Of a stretch of DNA of 64,000 bases, positions 20,727-32,490 are shown in pieces. The position numbers were made by a program, and so were the translations under genes. The stretch covers positions 38,473,282 to 38,537,281 of the forward strand of contig OX421502.1 of the NCBI GenBank assembly GCA_949126835.1, given 5' to 3'. Within the stretch, counting starts at the first letter, position 1, and every line of letters starts with the position of its first letter. Below the pieces are notes generated by a model. The model was given only the letters and a program-made list of their open reading frames with translations, was not told the origin of the DNA and made no database searches. Origin of the DNA: Anisus vortex. Lineage: Eukaryota > Mollusca > Gastropoda > Planorbidae.

Positions 20727-21632
20727 CAGTGTTTCTCAAACTTTACTAATACGGGGACCTGTGAATAGTCATGAATCACTGTAAGCACTAAAATAACAAC
20801 AAATTCCCAGCATTGTAGAGCTATGTGTGTTCAAACCGCGTGTAGCGAACCATATATCGGAAATTCCACTAGCTTGTACACTTGACATTTCTTTATTAAC
20901 TCTATCTTGTCAAATTATTGGTCATGTCATGGATTGTACATTGAACACAGTTTTTGTCTCTCTGTGTGTGTTTCTATCTATCACACAGTTTCTGTCTCTC
21001 TGTGTGTGTTTCTATCTATCACACAGTTTCTGTCTCTCTGTGTGTGTTTCTATCTATCACACAGTTTCTGTCTCTCTGTGTGTGTTTCTATCTATCACAC
21101 AGTTTCTGTCTCTCTGTGTGTGTTTCTATCTATCACACAGTTTCTGTCTCTCTGTGTGTGTTTCTATCACACAGTTTCTGTCTCTCTGTGTGTGTTTCTA
21201 TCACACAGTTTCTGTCTCTCTGTGTGTGTTTCTATCACACAGTTTCTGTCTCTCTGTGTGTGTTTCTATCACACAGTTTCTGTCTCTCTGTGTGTGTTTC
21301 TATCACACAGTTTCTGTCTCTCTGTGTGTGTTTCTATCACACAGTTTCTGTCTCTCTGTGTGTGTTTCTATCACACAGTTTCTGTCTCTCTGTGTGTGTT
21401 TCTATCTATCACACAGTTTCTGTCTCTCTGTGTGTGTTTCTATCTATCACACAGTTTCTGTCTCTCTGTGTGTGTTTCTATCTATCACACAGTTTCTGTC
21501 TCTCTGTGTGTGTTTCTATCTGTTAAGGGATTCTCTTGATTTTATTACGCCACTTCCTTACTTGTATGCGTTCAAGACATTAACTAACTCAACGGGTTGC
21601 ACCCGCGGCACACATACAGTTGAGAACTCCTG
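20727..21632. mobile_element. Possible hAT-type element carrying a minisatellite inside
   Basis: The left end CAGTGTTTCTCAAACTTTAC and the right end GCGGCACACATACAGTTGAG, finishing in AACTCCTG, are imperfect inverted repeats (CAGTGTTTCTCAACT type) like those of hAT/Charlie-type elements. No matching target duplication is visible, so the limits are tentative. A tandem array fills most of the interior. Confidence 0.45.
20948..21520. repeat. 38/34-bp minisatellite in blocks
   Basis: The unit begins TTTCTGTCTCTCTGTGTGTG. Units with TCTATCTATCACACAG are 38 bp and those with TCTATCACACAG are 34 bp. The order is five 38-bp units, seven 34-bp units (21141-21378) and about four 38-bp units. All three plus-strand frames contain long stretches without stops (up to 268 codons, FCLSVCVSIYH type), a repeat artefact. 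Confidence 0.95.
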
Positions 21633-21798
21633 AAAGGCCAGCCTAGGAGAAGTATTACGTCTAATTCTATGGGATTTAACGTGAGGGGATGTAGCAATCA
21701 TTTCTTTATAGGAGGGACTTGGCGTGAATATGGGACACTGGCCGTTGTTGCGTTTGTAAAAGAACGATAGATAGAGTGTACGTATAGTGTATGGTAGT

Positions 21799-22130
21799 GA
21801 AATAGAGAGTAACTGACAGAGAGAGAGAAAGAGAGAGAAACAGAGGGAGAGAGAAAAAGAGAGAGAAACTAGAATCAGATAGAAACACACACACAGATTG
21901 AGAGAGAGAGAGAGAGAGAGAGAGGGAGAAACAGACGGATACATAGAAACTAGAAACAGAGATAAAAACTCACACACTCAGATAGAGAGGGAGAGAGAGA
22001 CAGGAGAGAGACAGAAAAAAAACAGGCGGATAGAAACACACACACGCAGATAGAGAGAGATAGAGAGAAAGAGAGTGGGAGAGATAGGGAGGTGAAGAAA
22101 GAAAGAAAAGGAGATATAGACACACAGATC
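21799..22130. repeat. GA/CA-rich low-complexity tract
   Basis: Long runs of (GA)n are interrupted by GATAGAAACACACACAC-type segments, with a loose repeat of about 80 bp. Minus-strand leucine/serine-rich frames here are artefacts. Confidence 0.85.
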
Positions 22131-22727
22131 AAAACGGTATAAAATGGTAAATCACTTTTTCAAGTGGAGGTGTGTGTGTGGGGACTAAGTATCATTTACC
22201 TGCATCCATTGTTCAAACGAGTAAATAGAAAATCTGCTTAATAACGAGTTGTTTCTCTCAAGCCATCTAATAAATATTCCCACTGCTGTACATATACATA
22301 CGTGTAGTGTTAGAGGTAGAGTTTTTGTTGTCTTTATGCTTGTGAGCCCAAGATTGTGTATAATGGGGAACATTCGCGTTATATAATATGAAGAGATTCT
22401 CTCCTGCTTCCAAGACGTCTCCTTCTTCTGCATTGTACTCTGGAGATCCGTTTAACCCAAGGGAAAAGTCCACAATTTAATGGTATCTTGATTGCAAATG
22501 TTCTGGGATCAAACGTGTGCATTACTACTTATATTTTATAGCGTATTAGGAGATGATTGCAGTGTTCTTTTGCTACAGTTAATAAAGAGTGACCTACATG
22601 AACTATTGACTCTAGACTTTGGAAGCTACAAGGCCGGATATAAATAACTGTAGCCCGGGCTAGACAAAGGATCACCTAAAATGGTTTGTGCACACAAAAA
22701 ATATGTATTCTATCATTTACTTCAGAT
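22131..22727. other. Unassigned intergenic sequence
   Basis: No gene or repeat is recognised. Two overlapping minus-strand frames (22185-22473) have no known motif. Confidence 0.4.
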
Positions 22728-22941
22728 CAGGGGTCGGCCACCTTTGGACTTTAGATAATAGTGTGCCAAAGTAGGATTTCTAATTCAATCAGCGTGCCAA
22801 CAGTCTAAAAATAATCCTGCTGAAGCACTCAATTTCTGGTAGAAGAAACTTGAATAGCCTTTTTAGGGGGTCTTCCGCGTGCCATTGAAAATCGCTCTGC
22901 GTGCCGAGTCTATCACGAGTGCCTTAGGTTGCCGACCACTG
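22728..22941. mobile_element. hAT-type short element (GGTCGGCAACC family) with target duplication
   Basis: The ends are CAGGGGTCGGCCACCTTTGG and TTGCCGACCACTG. The flanking 8-mers CTTCAGAT (22720-22727) and CTTTAGAT (22942-22949) differ at one base. The body carries AAAGTAGGATTTCTAATTCA and the GCGTGCC motifs. It is 214 bp, too short to encode a transposase. Confidence 0.9.
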
Positions 22942-23454
22942 CTTTAGATTATCTCAATGTAATCCCTGCTAAAAACAAACAAAACAGTCTAGAGGAAAAA
23001 AAACAACTGTTTCGTTTTATTTCGGTGGCCTTCAGTTCTATGATAAAGGAATATAATGGCTTTCTTTACAAAGTATTTTTTATGGTCGCTCCTAGCTCTC
23101 TCCTTCTTGACTTCCTTATAATCCATTATCCAAGGTATCCATAATTAATCACAATGTAGTTCGTACAGCGGCTACACTAGTAGGCTACATACATAAAGAT
23201 TGATGAAAGCATTCATTTAACTCATGACGCTGTGCGACGTCAGCTTTAAGAATGTTGTTACATGACGGTGACAGGTTGATGTCGTCATTACAACAGCGAC
23301 ACGAACATGCGTCACATACACAATGACACAAAAAGGAAACTTAAAAACTTAGCTGCTACTAAACCGTGGCAATGACAAAAAACGTGTACAGCGCATAGTA
23401 CAACACACAAGCGAACAATGAAAAAAAAAATACACGCACTTACACAGCCAGAGG
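22942..23454. other. Unassigned intergenic sequence
   Basis: No gene is visible. The sequence becomes CA-rich toward the next array. Confidence 0.35.
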
Positions 23455-23950
23455 CTTACACATACACACAGACGCGTACACTTACATCCATAGCCTACGC
23501 ATGCGCGCTTACACAACCACACGCGCACGTGCGCCCTTAAATACTAATAGAAGCGCACCCCACACATACACACACGGATACTCACGCACGCACTCCCACA
23601 CATACACACACGGACACCCACACACGCATACACACACGGACACTCACACACGCGCACCCACACACACGCACACCCACACACGGACACTCACACACACCCA
23701 CGGACACTCACACACGCACACCCACACACCGACACTCACACACGGACACCCACACACACGGACACCCACACACGGACACTCACACACGCACACCCACACA
23801 CCGACACTCACACACGGACACCCACACACACGGACACCCACACACGCACACCCAACAACACACGCACTCCCACACATACACACACGCACACCCACACACA
23901 CGTCACCCACACACGCACACCCACACACGGACACTCACGCACGCATTCCA
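23455..23950. repeat. CA-rich compound repeat
   Basis: Short CA runs are interrupted by CGGACACTCA, CGCACACCCA and similar pieces, giving higher-order repeats. One is a block of about 76 bp repeated near 23690 and 23770. The 172-codon plus-strand frame (THTHTH-rich) and its antisense partner are artefacts. Confidence 0.9.
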
Positions 23951-24386
23951 AACGAATGTAAACACAAGATATCCCAGTTTACAAACACGGACAGCGACAA
24001 GAACGGTAACCCAGTGTAAACACTGGGACGTTGGGTACATAGACAAACAATATTGCGGTGAAGGGTTTGGCAAATGGGAGGGGAGGGGTGAGAAATTTAA
24101 GTGGAGCAACATCTCCCCCATTAGAAAGAAAAGGCGGCTACAACAAAGTGGACTACAACACCAGGCCCTGCATTGACAACACGGCGGCGTCTCAAACCAA
24201 AATGGCTTCCACCTGTCACGGAAGTAAATTTACTGCCTGCAGATACACGTTTTCCCAGAACACAAGTTCTCTCCCCCCTCCCCTACCCCTGCCCTCACAT
24301 CATTTACAGGCTGGGGAAACTATTGACAGTTACAGCCATGCAAACTTCAGTCACTGAAGTTGTAGGAGACCTGGTGGAAGCAGGAC

Positions 24387-24793
24387 GTTTTGGCGCCGCC
24401 GGTTTGCCGCAATAAAGCCGTTTTAGGCTCTAATGAATATAAATAATATTCCATTTAGATTACTCGGTGGCTTTTGGTTTCAATTGGACAATTGTCATTG
24501 TCACGTATTTTCAAATTTTTTAAAAAGCAAAATTGAAATATAATTAAGTTGCACTTTTAAAAATGGAGAATGTTCCATTGAAATTCTGGGTTTTCAGAGT
24601 AAGAAACATTGAATTATCGGGATGACGATCTCATCATATTTTTGTTTCCATGAAACCTTCAAATGGGAGATAATCGCGTCGGTTGAAAATAACATTTGAA
24701 CATTATGAACTGAGTTTTTTCAAATTAAAATATTTTTTTATATTCATTAGAGCCTAAAACGGCTTTAATGCGCCAAACCGGCGGCGCCAAAAC
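24387..24793. mobile_element. Short element with about 55-bp inverted ends (GTTTTGGCGCC family)
   Basis: The left end reads GTTTTGGCGCCGCCGGTTTG and continues with TTTTAGGCTCTAATGAATAT. The right end is its inverted repeat (ATATTCATTAGAGCCTAAAA, ending CCGGCGGCGCCAAAAC). The interior is about 300 bp of AT-rich non-coding sequence. A second pair of GGCGCCAAAACG motifs lies at 25056-25085, so the element may once have extended further and been interrupted by SINE sequence. Confidence 0.85.
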
Positions 24794-24966
24794 TTTACCC
24801 CAACTAATGTCAGTTACCCATCAGAGGTGGGTAGACTTAAGTCCTGGGAAAAAATCCTAGCCTCCACCAGGATTCGAGCCCAGGACCTTTGGATCGTCAG
24901 TCGAACGTAATGCATATATATATAGAGAGAGAGAGGGATCAATTTGGTCCGACGGGATACTTTATA
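24794..24966. mobile_element. Two joined SINE fragments in opposite orientation
   Basis: 24794-24909 is a minus-strand SINE body with CCCATCAGAGGTGGGTAGAC and a B box complement (GGATTCGAGCCC). After a TA/GA microsatellite, 24937-24966 is a plus-strand SINE tail (ATCAATTTGGTCCGACGGGA). The arrangement looks like two insertions, or an insertion with an internal inversion, next to the GTTTTGGCGCC element. Confidence 0.75.
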
Positions 24967-25521
24967 TTCAAACAGGGCCGCAAATATTTTTCTCAGTTTA
25001 ATTTTCTAAATGTTGCACTAAAACCACACCCCAACTCATTAGACAATAAATTATCAGGCGCCAAAACGTCCGGCGCCAAAACGATGGCACTAAAATGTCA
25101 CGTGACCGAGATCTGGTCACATTGATATTCAATTGCTTTTTAAAAACAACAACAACTGCCACTTAAGGAATCATATTTCATTTATCAAACCGCTGATATT
25201 AACTTTAACATTACAATTTGAAACTGAATGCAGTATAGCTAGGTCTGGGTCATCACGACCTATACCGCAGAATGCCAGCTATACTGTCGAGATGCCATTT
25301 GCTCAGGTGACCACACTCGTGTCAAAAATGTCACCCGCTGCTCATGATGCCATGATGTCAGGATATATATTTCCAAAATACGATATTTAAAAAGAAAATA
25401 AATTTCGGGACACCATTCCTTTATAGTTGATTTATTTTACAGAACTGAAAAGTTACATTGTTCTATAGGAACTCTTAATACAAAGCCAATGGAAGAATGA
25501 AATAAAGACTAGCCTATTTAC

Positions 25522-26252
25522 GTTGGTATTATCAAAAGGAATACAAGTAAATCTATTTTCATTAGCATAATCTGAAGGAATAGAAGTAAATCTAATTTCA
25601 TTAGCATTATCTGAAGGAATAGAACTAAATCTTTTTTCATTAGCATTATCGGAAGGAATAGAAATAAATCTATTTCCACTAGGACTATCTGAAGGAATAG
25701 GAGTAAATCTATTTCCGTTAGCATTATCTGAAGGAATAGGATTAAATCTATTTCCATTAACAATATCTGAATGAATAGGAGTAAATCTATTTCCATTAAC
25801 ATTATCTTAAGGAATAGGAGTAAATCTATTTCCGTTAGCATTATCTGAAGGAATAGGAGTAAATTTATTTCCATTGGCATTATCTGTAGGAATAAGAGTA
25901 AATCTATTTCCACTAACATTATCAGAAGGAATAGGAGTAAATATATTTCCATTAACATTATCTGAACGAATAGGAGTAAACCTATTTCCAATAGCATTAT
26001 CTGGAGGAATAGAAGTAAATCTTTTTCCGTTAATATTATCTGGAGGAATAGAAGTAAATCTATTTACATTAGCATTATCTGGAGGAATAGAAGTAAATCT
26101 CTTTCCATTAGCATTATCTGGAGGAATAGAAGTAAATCTATTTCCGTTAACATTATCAGCAGGAATAGGAGTAAATCTATTTCCATTAACAATATCAGAA
26201 GGAATAGGAGTAAATCTATTCCCGTTAGCATTATCTGAAGGAATAGAAAAAC
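25522..26252. repeat. 39-bp minisatellite, about 19 units
   Basis: The unit contains ATTAGCATTATCTGAAGGAA, then TAGGAGTAAATCTATTTCC. Units are moderately diverged. Because 39 is divisible by three, frames of 131-159 codons open on both strands (for example ALSGGIEVNLFPL), which I regard as artefacts. Confidence 0.95.
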
Positions 26253-27269
26253 AACATTTTTCAAGTTGAAATTATCGGAACAAAATAGAAAAAAAAAATG
26301 TTTCGTTTAAACTCTCCGGATGTCCAAAATGACTCCCTGATAGACGATGAATAGAGTTACAATAAACGTAAAGTTCCGTTCATGTGAATCAAGGTTGTAA
26401 AAATCCAACATGAACCAAAAAAATCGATTCGAACTCGATGCAGAAAGCGTGGTTTGGAATATTTCGTATAAACTGGTGGAAACTTTTACTTCTCAATTCA
26501 ACTGTTTGGGTGAAGACTGTAGAGTGTCTGTGTTTGTGTGTGTCTGATGTACGATTGTGTGAGCATGTGTGAGTGTGTGTGTGTGAACAACAACCAATAG
26601 TCTATATCTTATAGTGCAGACAATAACAGTTTCTGTAATAAACTTAGTAGTCAAACGGTTTCATTAAATGCTACAAGATAAATATGTAAGGATGAAATGA
26701 AAGAGTATCAATGATTGAATTAATGAAGTCTGAAGGTGGCCGAATTGCTTACACACATTCATCGGTCTATTTAGTAAACCATCATCGTATCCACGTTTCA
26801 ATAGTCTTTGGTTTAGGCAGACTACACAGAGCATGTAAGATCATAACACTGACAAGTTCTCAAACTAGTACGCCAATTGCACAATTTATACTCTAAGGAA
26901 CGCTGAAATAAAAGTTGTGTAAGAAAACAAAGTTACACCAAACAGATGTGTTGTAATTACTTACGTTTATGCTTTAAAATATGTTTATCTCTCTCTCTCT
27001 CTCTCTCTGTATTTAAAAGTCTAAAAGAAGTTTCGACACCTGTTTTAATACACGCTTGTAGTTGCAATAGAAAAATTCTCTTTCCCTCGTATAATTGTGC
27101 AAATTTAATTAAATATATTGGGTAATCGGCCACCAAAGTTATTCCAATTCGGAATGCACTATTTCATTAACTACGTAGAACAAGAGACCTTGAGGCTGAC
27201 TAGCGTACTATTGGACAATACACTATAATGTTTAATTAACTACTATAGTGTATAATGTAACTTATTTTT
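26253..27269. other. Unassigned intergenic sequence
   Basis: AT-rich DNA with a TG microsatellite near 26525-26585 and CT repeats near 26990. No gene is recognised. Confidence 0.4.
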
Positions 27270-27395
27270 GTGTTATTCACACAGACACAAACGTAGACAC
27301 CAACAATAGACACACAGACACGCACGCAGACACCAATAATAGACACACAGAGACACAGACGTAGACACCAACAATAGACACACAGAGACAAACGA
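27270..27395. repeat. Short tandem repeat, about 3 units of 35-40 bp
   Basis: Units contain GTAGACACCAACAATAGACA followed by CACAGAGACA. Three copies are recognisable. Confidence 0.8.
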
Positions 27396-27725
27396 TTTCG
27401 ATTTTTCGAGCTTGTATTTTGTTTAGTTTTTTTGAAGTGGTAATGGGCGACACTAAATTGTAAAATAAGGCTGAGAGATGGCCTTGTAAGGGAGAGAATC
27501 CGCTCCAACGGCTTGCTGTGATCAAGCTGAAATTGATTGCTCCACTGAGTGGCCGAGTAGGGGAGAACTCTAATTCAATACGGACAGAACGATGACCAAA
27601 GTGTATTGAGCACTTTACCGGACGGGACGTGTGACCGTGAGTAATGTGACTCAAACGAAATGTATGACTGGGGCCTTTCTTTCCTATACGTTGCATATCC
27701 TTGTTCTTACACCGTCCTACAAGAC

Positions 27726-28210
27726 TAGGGTCGCCAAACGTCAGGCAAAAGGAGGATATGTACTTGTTTAGGCTATTGTCCTCCGTCCGGCACGCAAAAC
27801 TAAAAACCTTTAGAATGTCCGGTATTTGTAATATTTTATGTTTTGTAGGCGTACAGTATTCAACATAGCATCAACTTCTTAAGAATATAATGCATCAACA
27901 AGTGATAATTTGTACAAGAAAAGAATGATCCGTTTTCTTAAAGACCCCTGTATGAGCTATTAAGTTTATTTTGCAGAGTTGGCCAATAGCTAGAGTCTAG
28001 CTGCATTTCGGCCTACTGTGAATTTATATGTTATTTAAGAAAATTTCTTCTTCAGTTTACCAATACGCACTTATTGGCAGCTCTTGTAATAAAATGATAC
28101 TGATTACGGGTTTAATGCGAAACTATTCAATTGAAACACAATGTCCTCCTTTGTCCTCCATTTTGTCTCTCGATTTCCTCCTATTGACACCCATGTGCCT
28201 GGCAACCCTA
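27726..28210. mobile_element. Probable hAT-type element (GGTTGCCA ends)
   Basis: The left end TAGGGTCGCCAAACGTCAGG and the right end CCTGGCAACCCTA are inverted repeats of the TAGGGTTGCCA type also seen at 33710-34181 and 57057. The right end runs straight into a CA microsatellite, so the target duplication cannot be read. No coding content is recognised. Confidence 0.6.
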
Positions 28211-28296
28211 CACACACACAAAATACACACACACACATACACACACACACAAAATACACACACACACACACACAAAATACACACACATACACTCAC
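28211..28296. repeat. CA microsatellite
   Basis: (CA)n is interrupted by AAATACA, which recurs about every 20-30 bp. It starts right at the end of the preceding element. Confidence 0.9.
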
Positions 28297-28819
28297 TGTC
28301 CAAGGCTTGGTAAGAAAAAAAATTACAGACCAAAGCGGGCTGGGAAGATAGTTTGGGGGGGGGGGGGGAAAAGATCCAACAGCCAGGTTTTACACGATTG
28401 CTGTCATTCCTTAAGCCGCTTTCTATCCCGCCCAATCAAAATTTAAAGCGCGAGTCGAGCAATGCAGATTATGGACGTACTCACTGGCCAGTCTGCACAT
28501 GATTGCAGATCTGTTTCCAGACTTTAAATGTAGATTGAAGGACGGCTTTAAGATAGTGATATAGGCCCGTTGATTATTCCAGATAAACATGACACAATAC
28601 AAGTTAATCAAAACTAAACCGATCTATGACATTAGGGCAATACATGCAGTCCAACAGATTGTACAGCAATTATATGTGCATTCGAATGCCGCCCCTGCCC
28701 CTCCCCAATCAATTTTTCATAGCGCCCAGACTATTTCAAGACTTGCAAAGTTCAAAATATAAACATCTTTAACGAGCTCTATTCACTACAATAAATAAAG
28801 CCTAGCCTTGTCTCTACAC

Positions 28820-29007
28820 CAGAGGTCGGCCACCTTTTGATAACAGTGTGCCAAAGTAGGATTTCTAATTCATTCAGCGTGCCAACAGCCTAAAATTCAT
28901 CCCTTCTAACTCTTGTAGAAGATTTTTTTTTATGTCTTCCGCATGCCATTTGAAAATCACTTTGCGTTCCAAGTGTGGCACGCATGCCATGGGTTGCCGA
29001 CCCCCTG
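28820..29007. mobile_element. hAT-type short element with perfect 8-bp target duplication
   Basis: The ends are CAGAGGTCGGCCACCTTTTG and GGTTGCCGACCCCCTG. The identical 8-mers CTCTACAC flank it at 28812-28819 and 29008-29015. The body shows AAAGTAGGATTTCTAATTCA and GGCACGCATGCC. It is 188 bp and non-coding. Confidence 0.93.
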
Positions 29008-29407
29008 CTCTACACCATCGACAAGATGCCACCAGCGTTAGCTAGTTGCCAGGAAACCAATTCAATATGTCTTTCTACAGTCTTTCTACTTTGTATGCAA
29101 ATATCTTACTTAAGAAAAAGAAAGAAAGAGAGTGTGTGTGTGTGTGTGGGTGGGTGTGAGGGTGTGTCTGGGTGTGTCTGTATGTATGCCAACATCTCGG
29201 ATTTTTTCTTATCGATGGACGAGCTCCAGATGGGAGGATACATACAGACCTTAGGATGAGGGGCGTTTCCTCTCCAGGGTATAGCTTGTGCCAGTCTCGG
29301 GGAGGAGGGGGGCACTTACTGTTTTTCACATTGGGCAAATCATTTGGGATGTCGTGGTTTATCGGCCGTGATTTTTCAGGACATGTACGTGGGGGGTAGG
29401 GGGGGGG

Positions 29408-30370
29408 TAGGGATGTTAAAACCGGTTTGTTTTCAAAACCGGTTTTCGTTTCTCTAAAACCGGTTTACAACCGGATTTCGATCCCTCTCACCCGTAATTA
29501 AACAAGTCACAGGCCGGAAAAGACAAATGTGCGTAGTTTTGTAGGTGTATTTGAAAAATAGTTCAAACTTAATAAGTGTTTGCAGAGCATTCAAGAGGTT
29601 GATTTATGTGATTACATTATGATTTTGTACACTTTAACATAATATTCTTTAGAACTAAAAAAAAATATGGGCTAATTGATTAAAACCGATTTAATAGCTT
29701 TCAAAAGTGATAATTTGTGCACCGTGGACTTAGACTTGTAAAATAATGTATTGAATAGGATCACCTAGCACCAATAAAAGGCAAAAGAATGTGTATTTAA
29801 TTCTGCCGTTAATAATAAAGCACAGACGCGGTGTCTAGCCGAATTGTTCAAGGTCACAGGACAAAACTAGTTTGCGTCTCTCCATTGCGTACATCAAAGA
29901 GTCGTCGTCGGCATCCGTCCGTCTCGAAAGACGATGGTGTAGCTTCATGGGTGAGGTATCCAACTGCACGCCGAGAATGGCTGTGTAGGCCAACCCGGGA
30001 GGGCAATCCCTGTCGCACTTGATGCACATCAAAGAGTAGCCCACATCTAAAAGATGAGCCGACATTTGGTTTGATGTTGTTTTTATCGCAAGCCATAGTT
30101 GGTATTTGGAGAGAAAAAAAGAAACACAATATCGAAGACTAAATAGTGTTAGCAAGTTAGCACGGAATTTCAAGAATTGTTTTGCGATAATCCAACATTA
30201 TTTTTTTAAAATATTTCCATCAGAACCAATAAAAAAAATAATAAAGGGTGTGCTACTTGAAGTAATGACTACCTTCCAACCAACAAACCGAAATCCGGTT
30301 TTAAAAATCAAAACCGGTTTTCAGATTCAAAACCGGAATCCGGCATTCCGGTTTTCGTTTAACATCCCTA
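29408..30370. mobile_element. hAT-type element with AAAACCGG-rich inverted ends
   Basis: The left end is TAGGGATGTTAAAACCGGTT. The right end is CCGGTTTTCGTTTAACATCC followed by CTA, the inverted form. Multiple AAACCGGTTT motifs crowd both ends. The element sits in a poly-G tract (29399-29407 and 30371-30381), so an 8-bp duplication of G is compatible but not provable. The interior contains a minus-strand frame of 112 codons (29835-30173) without a known domain. Size and ends match the nested element at 10374. Confidence 0.85.
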
Positions 30371-30529
30371 GGGGGGGGGGGAGTGGGGAGAGTGGGTTGG
30401 AGAAGTAGTTCACACAGTTACACAATAGTGTATAGTGGCGCATGTATAGATCTAGTCTACTCACAATGGTAGCCAGTGTATACTATTTTTCTCTGGAGCA
30501 ATAATGTGTCATAATACAATCCTGATTTT

Positions 30530-30705
30530 GGAAAAGGAATTCGTTTTTGTCTGGTGTGTCGAGAAGAGTGTAGGGCTTCTTGTCTGGTGTGTCATCTAAT
30601 GTGTAGCCTACTTTTCGGGTGTGTCGACGAATGTGTATTTTTCAGGTGTGTTCAGTAAAATGTAATCGTGTGGCGTGTCAACAATGTGTACGGTACCTTT
30701 CAGAT
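30530..30705. repeat. Degenerate TGTGTC-containing repeat
   Basis: Four to five loose units share GGTGTGTC…AATGTGTA at about 35-40 bp spacing. Confidence 0.55.
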
Positions 30706-30796
30706 CAAATGAATGAATAAAGAAAAGGAAATGGATGTGTCAAATTTTTCTGGCAAATGACTACGTAAAGAAGTTACTACGCTAATGTTTTCAAAG

Positions 30797-30855
30797 GTCA
30801 TATTGGTCCATCATATTGGTCCATCAGATTTGTCCATCATATTGGTCCATCATCC
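30797..30855. repeat. Short tandem repeat TATTGGTCCATCA
   Basis: Four copies of CATATTGGTCCATCA, one diverged to CAGATTTGTCCATCA, lie in tandem with a period of about 15 bp. Confidence 0.85.
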
Positions 30856-30972
30856 ATTTCATTTCCTAGCGCTATAAAACAATAGAAAGACTTAAGAAAG
30901 AACAACTTTAAACAAAGTTCAAACAGCATGGAAAAATTGAATAACCAAAGTAACTGGTTATAAGCTATAGAC

Positions 30973-31225
30973 TACTAGAGAGGCTCATAAGAATTCAGCG
31001 CAACCCCCAGTGTTAAACTAAACAATAGATTCATTGTTGTGTAACGAGACACAGACTACAATAGTACGCGGATACTGCTCGCGTAAGAAAGAAGCCCAAA
31101 CTCGCTTGTTCTAAGCTAGAGAAGCTGATACGCATTTATGCGAAACCCCGGTGTTAAATTAACCAATAGATTCATTTTTGAGTAGAGGGATATACAATAG
31201 TAAGCGGATACTGCTCGCGTATGAC
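30973..31225. repeat. Tandem duplication of about 140 bp
   Basis: Both halves contain AACCCC(A/G)GTGTTAAA(C/T)TAA, CAATAGATTCATT and GCGGATACTGCTCGCGTA, about 130-140 bp apart. The second half ends just before a GA microsatellite. Confidence 0.85.
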
Positions 31226-31231
31226 AATGCC

Positions 31232-31262
<31 letters not shown>

Positions 31263-31529
31263 GAGAGAGAAAGAGGAAAACGGGTAGAAGCTGGTGAACA
31301 TGTCCATTGGTTGGACAAAGGTCTGAATGTTAATATTCGTAGTCACAGTCTGGGTGTCAAACCTATACATAATGCATAATCAGACAAGTACTTGTTGGGA
31401 GACTGTTAACCGAGAAACAGGTGGGAATTAATTTATAACGTATAGACAGGACGTAATAGATAGGCAGGTCAGAGGCTTATATGATCAGTTGACAATATAC
31501 AACTACATTTAGTCTTTATATTATTTACG

Positions 31530-31758
31530 GGGTACGTTTTGCAGCGCTTTCGAGAGGCGTACCAAAGGTCCTTGGTTCGAATCTTCGTGAATGTTTGTTC
31601 CCGGTTTTGGAGGGCGCTCGTGAAGTCTACGCAGTTCTGATAGGTGACTGATGTTTGTTAAGAAAAAGTAAAGGGGGCTGGGCATTGTGCTAGCCACACA
31701 ATTTTCTAGTATACATTGGCCACAGAAACCGGTCAACGCTGCTTCACGGGCCCTATGG
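31530..31758 (+). mobile_element. tRNA-derived SINE, diverged
   Basis: The head has GGCGTACCAAAGGTCCTTGG and the B box GGTTCGAATCT. The body contains TGGGCATTGTGCTAGCCACA and the end region GCTGCTTCACGGGCCCTATG. It is more diverged than the other copies and the last tail bases are missing. Confidence 0.8.
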
Positions 31759-32425
31759 AGAGAGAGAAAGACAGAGAGATTTAACAGGAATAAGTTAACA
31801 GACAACAGTCCGGTGCTGACCAAAAGTACTTTTCTAAAAGAAAGACTGGACGTGTTGGCCACCAGGAAGTAAAACATTTCACCACTGGCCACATCAAATG
31901 ACAGGATTCCATTTCTACAGGAGACGGGACAGCTAGCCTGGTCATTTCAGACCCGCGCAACGACCACTTCCTGGCGGATACGACTGACGTAATCAATAAA
32001 GCTGACACCTGGGTTCAGGTCACAGTAATAACTTTTAAAGGTAAAAACACAAAAGAGAAGAAAAAAAAAGAGAGTTGGATTAATTTCAACACAAGTCAAG
32101 CTATACCGACTTTTGACAGAAGAGATTTTCTTTAGTTTTGAATTAAAACGTATTCCAACGAATGAATATGGCGTATGTTATGTTCTTTTCTTTTTCTATG
32201 GGCGGAGGACATATTTTTTACCTTGTATGTAGGCCTACCCGTGTCCATGAAAATTTGTGAACGTGGCATGGCCAGACCCATGGACCAGCTTTGTCCGAAT
32301 GGGTGTCTTTACGTCTACGCTTACTGTTCCACTGGATGTATAGGTTATGCCAAGAAAGTGTCACTGCACAGTTTATGAACTGGGCAACCTTTTAGCCCCA
32401 TTTACTAGTAAGAGGTTTTATTAAA

Positions 32426-32490
32426 GTAAAGTACCCTTCGGACCAAACTGATCATAGGGCTGGTGAAGCAGCGTTCATCAGTTTCTGTAA
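32426..32490 (-). mobile_element. 5'-truncated SINE tail with target-site duplication
   Basis: Only the 3' 65 bp of the SINE is present (AAAGTACCCTTCGGACCAAA…CAGTTTCTGTAA in plus orientation). It is flanked by GTAAGAGGTTTTATTAAA (about 32408) and GTAAGAGGTTTTTAATGAA (about 32487), an imperfect direct repeat. This is what 5'-truncated target-primed insertion leaves. Confidence 0.8.

Noticed and set aside
20827..21633. Plus-strand frame of 268 codons (CLSVCVSIYH repeats).
   Set aside because: All three plus frames are long and overlap the 38/34-bp minisatellite. The protein is low-complexity and changes frame with each unit.
23501..24019. A 172-codon Thr/His-rich frame.
   Set aside because: It is a direct product of CA-rich compound microsatellite, and the reverse strand gives an equally open Cys/Val-rich frame.
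29835..30173. A 112-codon minus-strand frame inside the 29408-30370 element, considered as a transposase fragment.
   Set aside because: No BED finger, catalytic or dimerisation motif of hAT transposases is visible; the element is best treated as non-autonomous.
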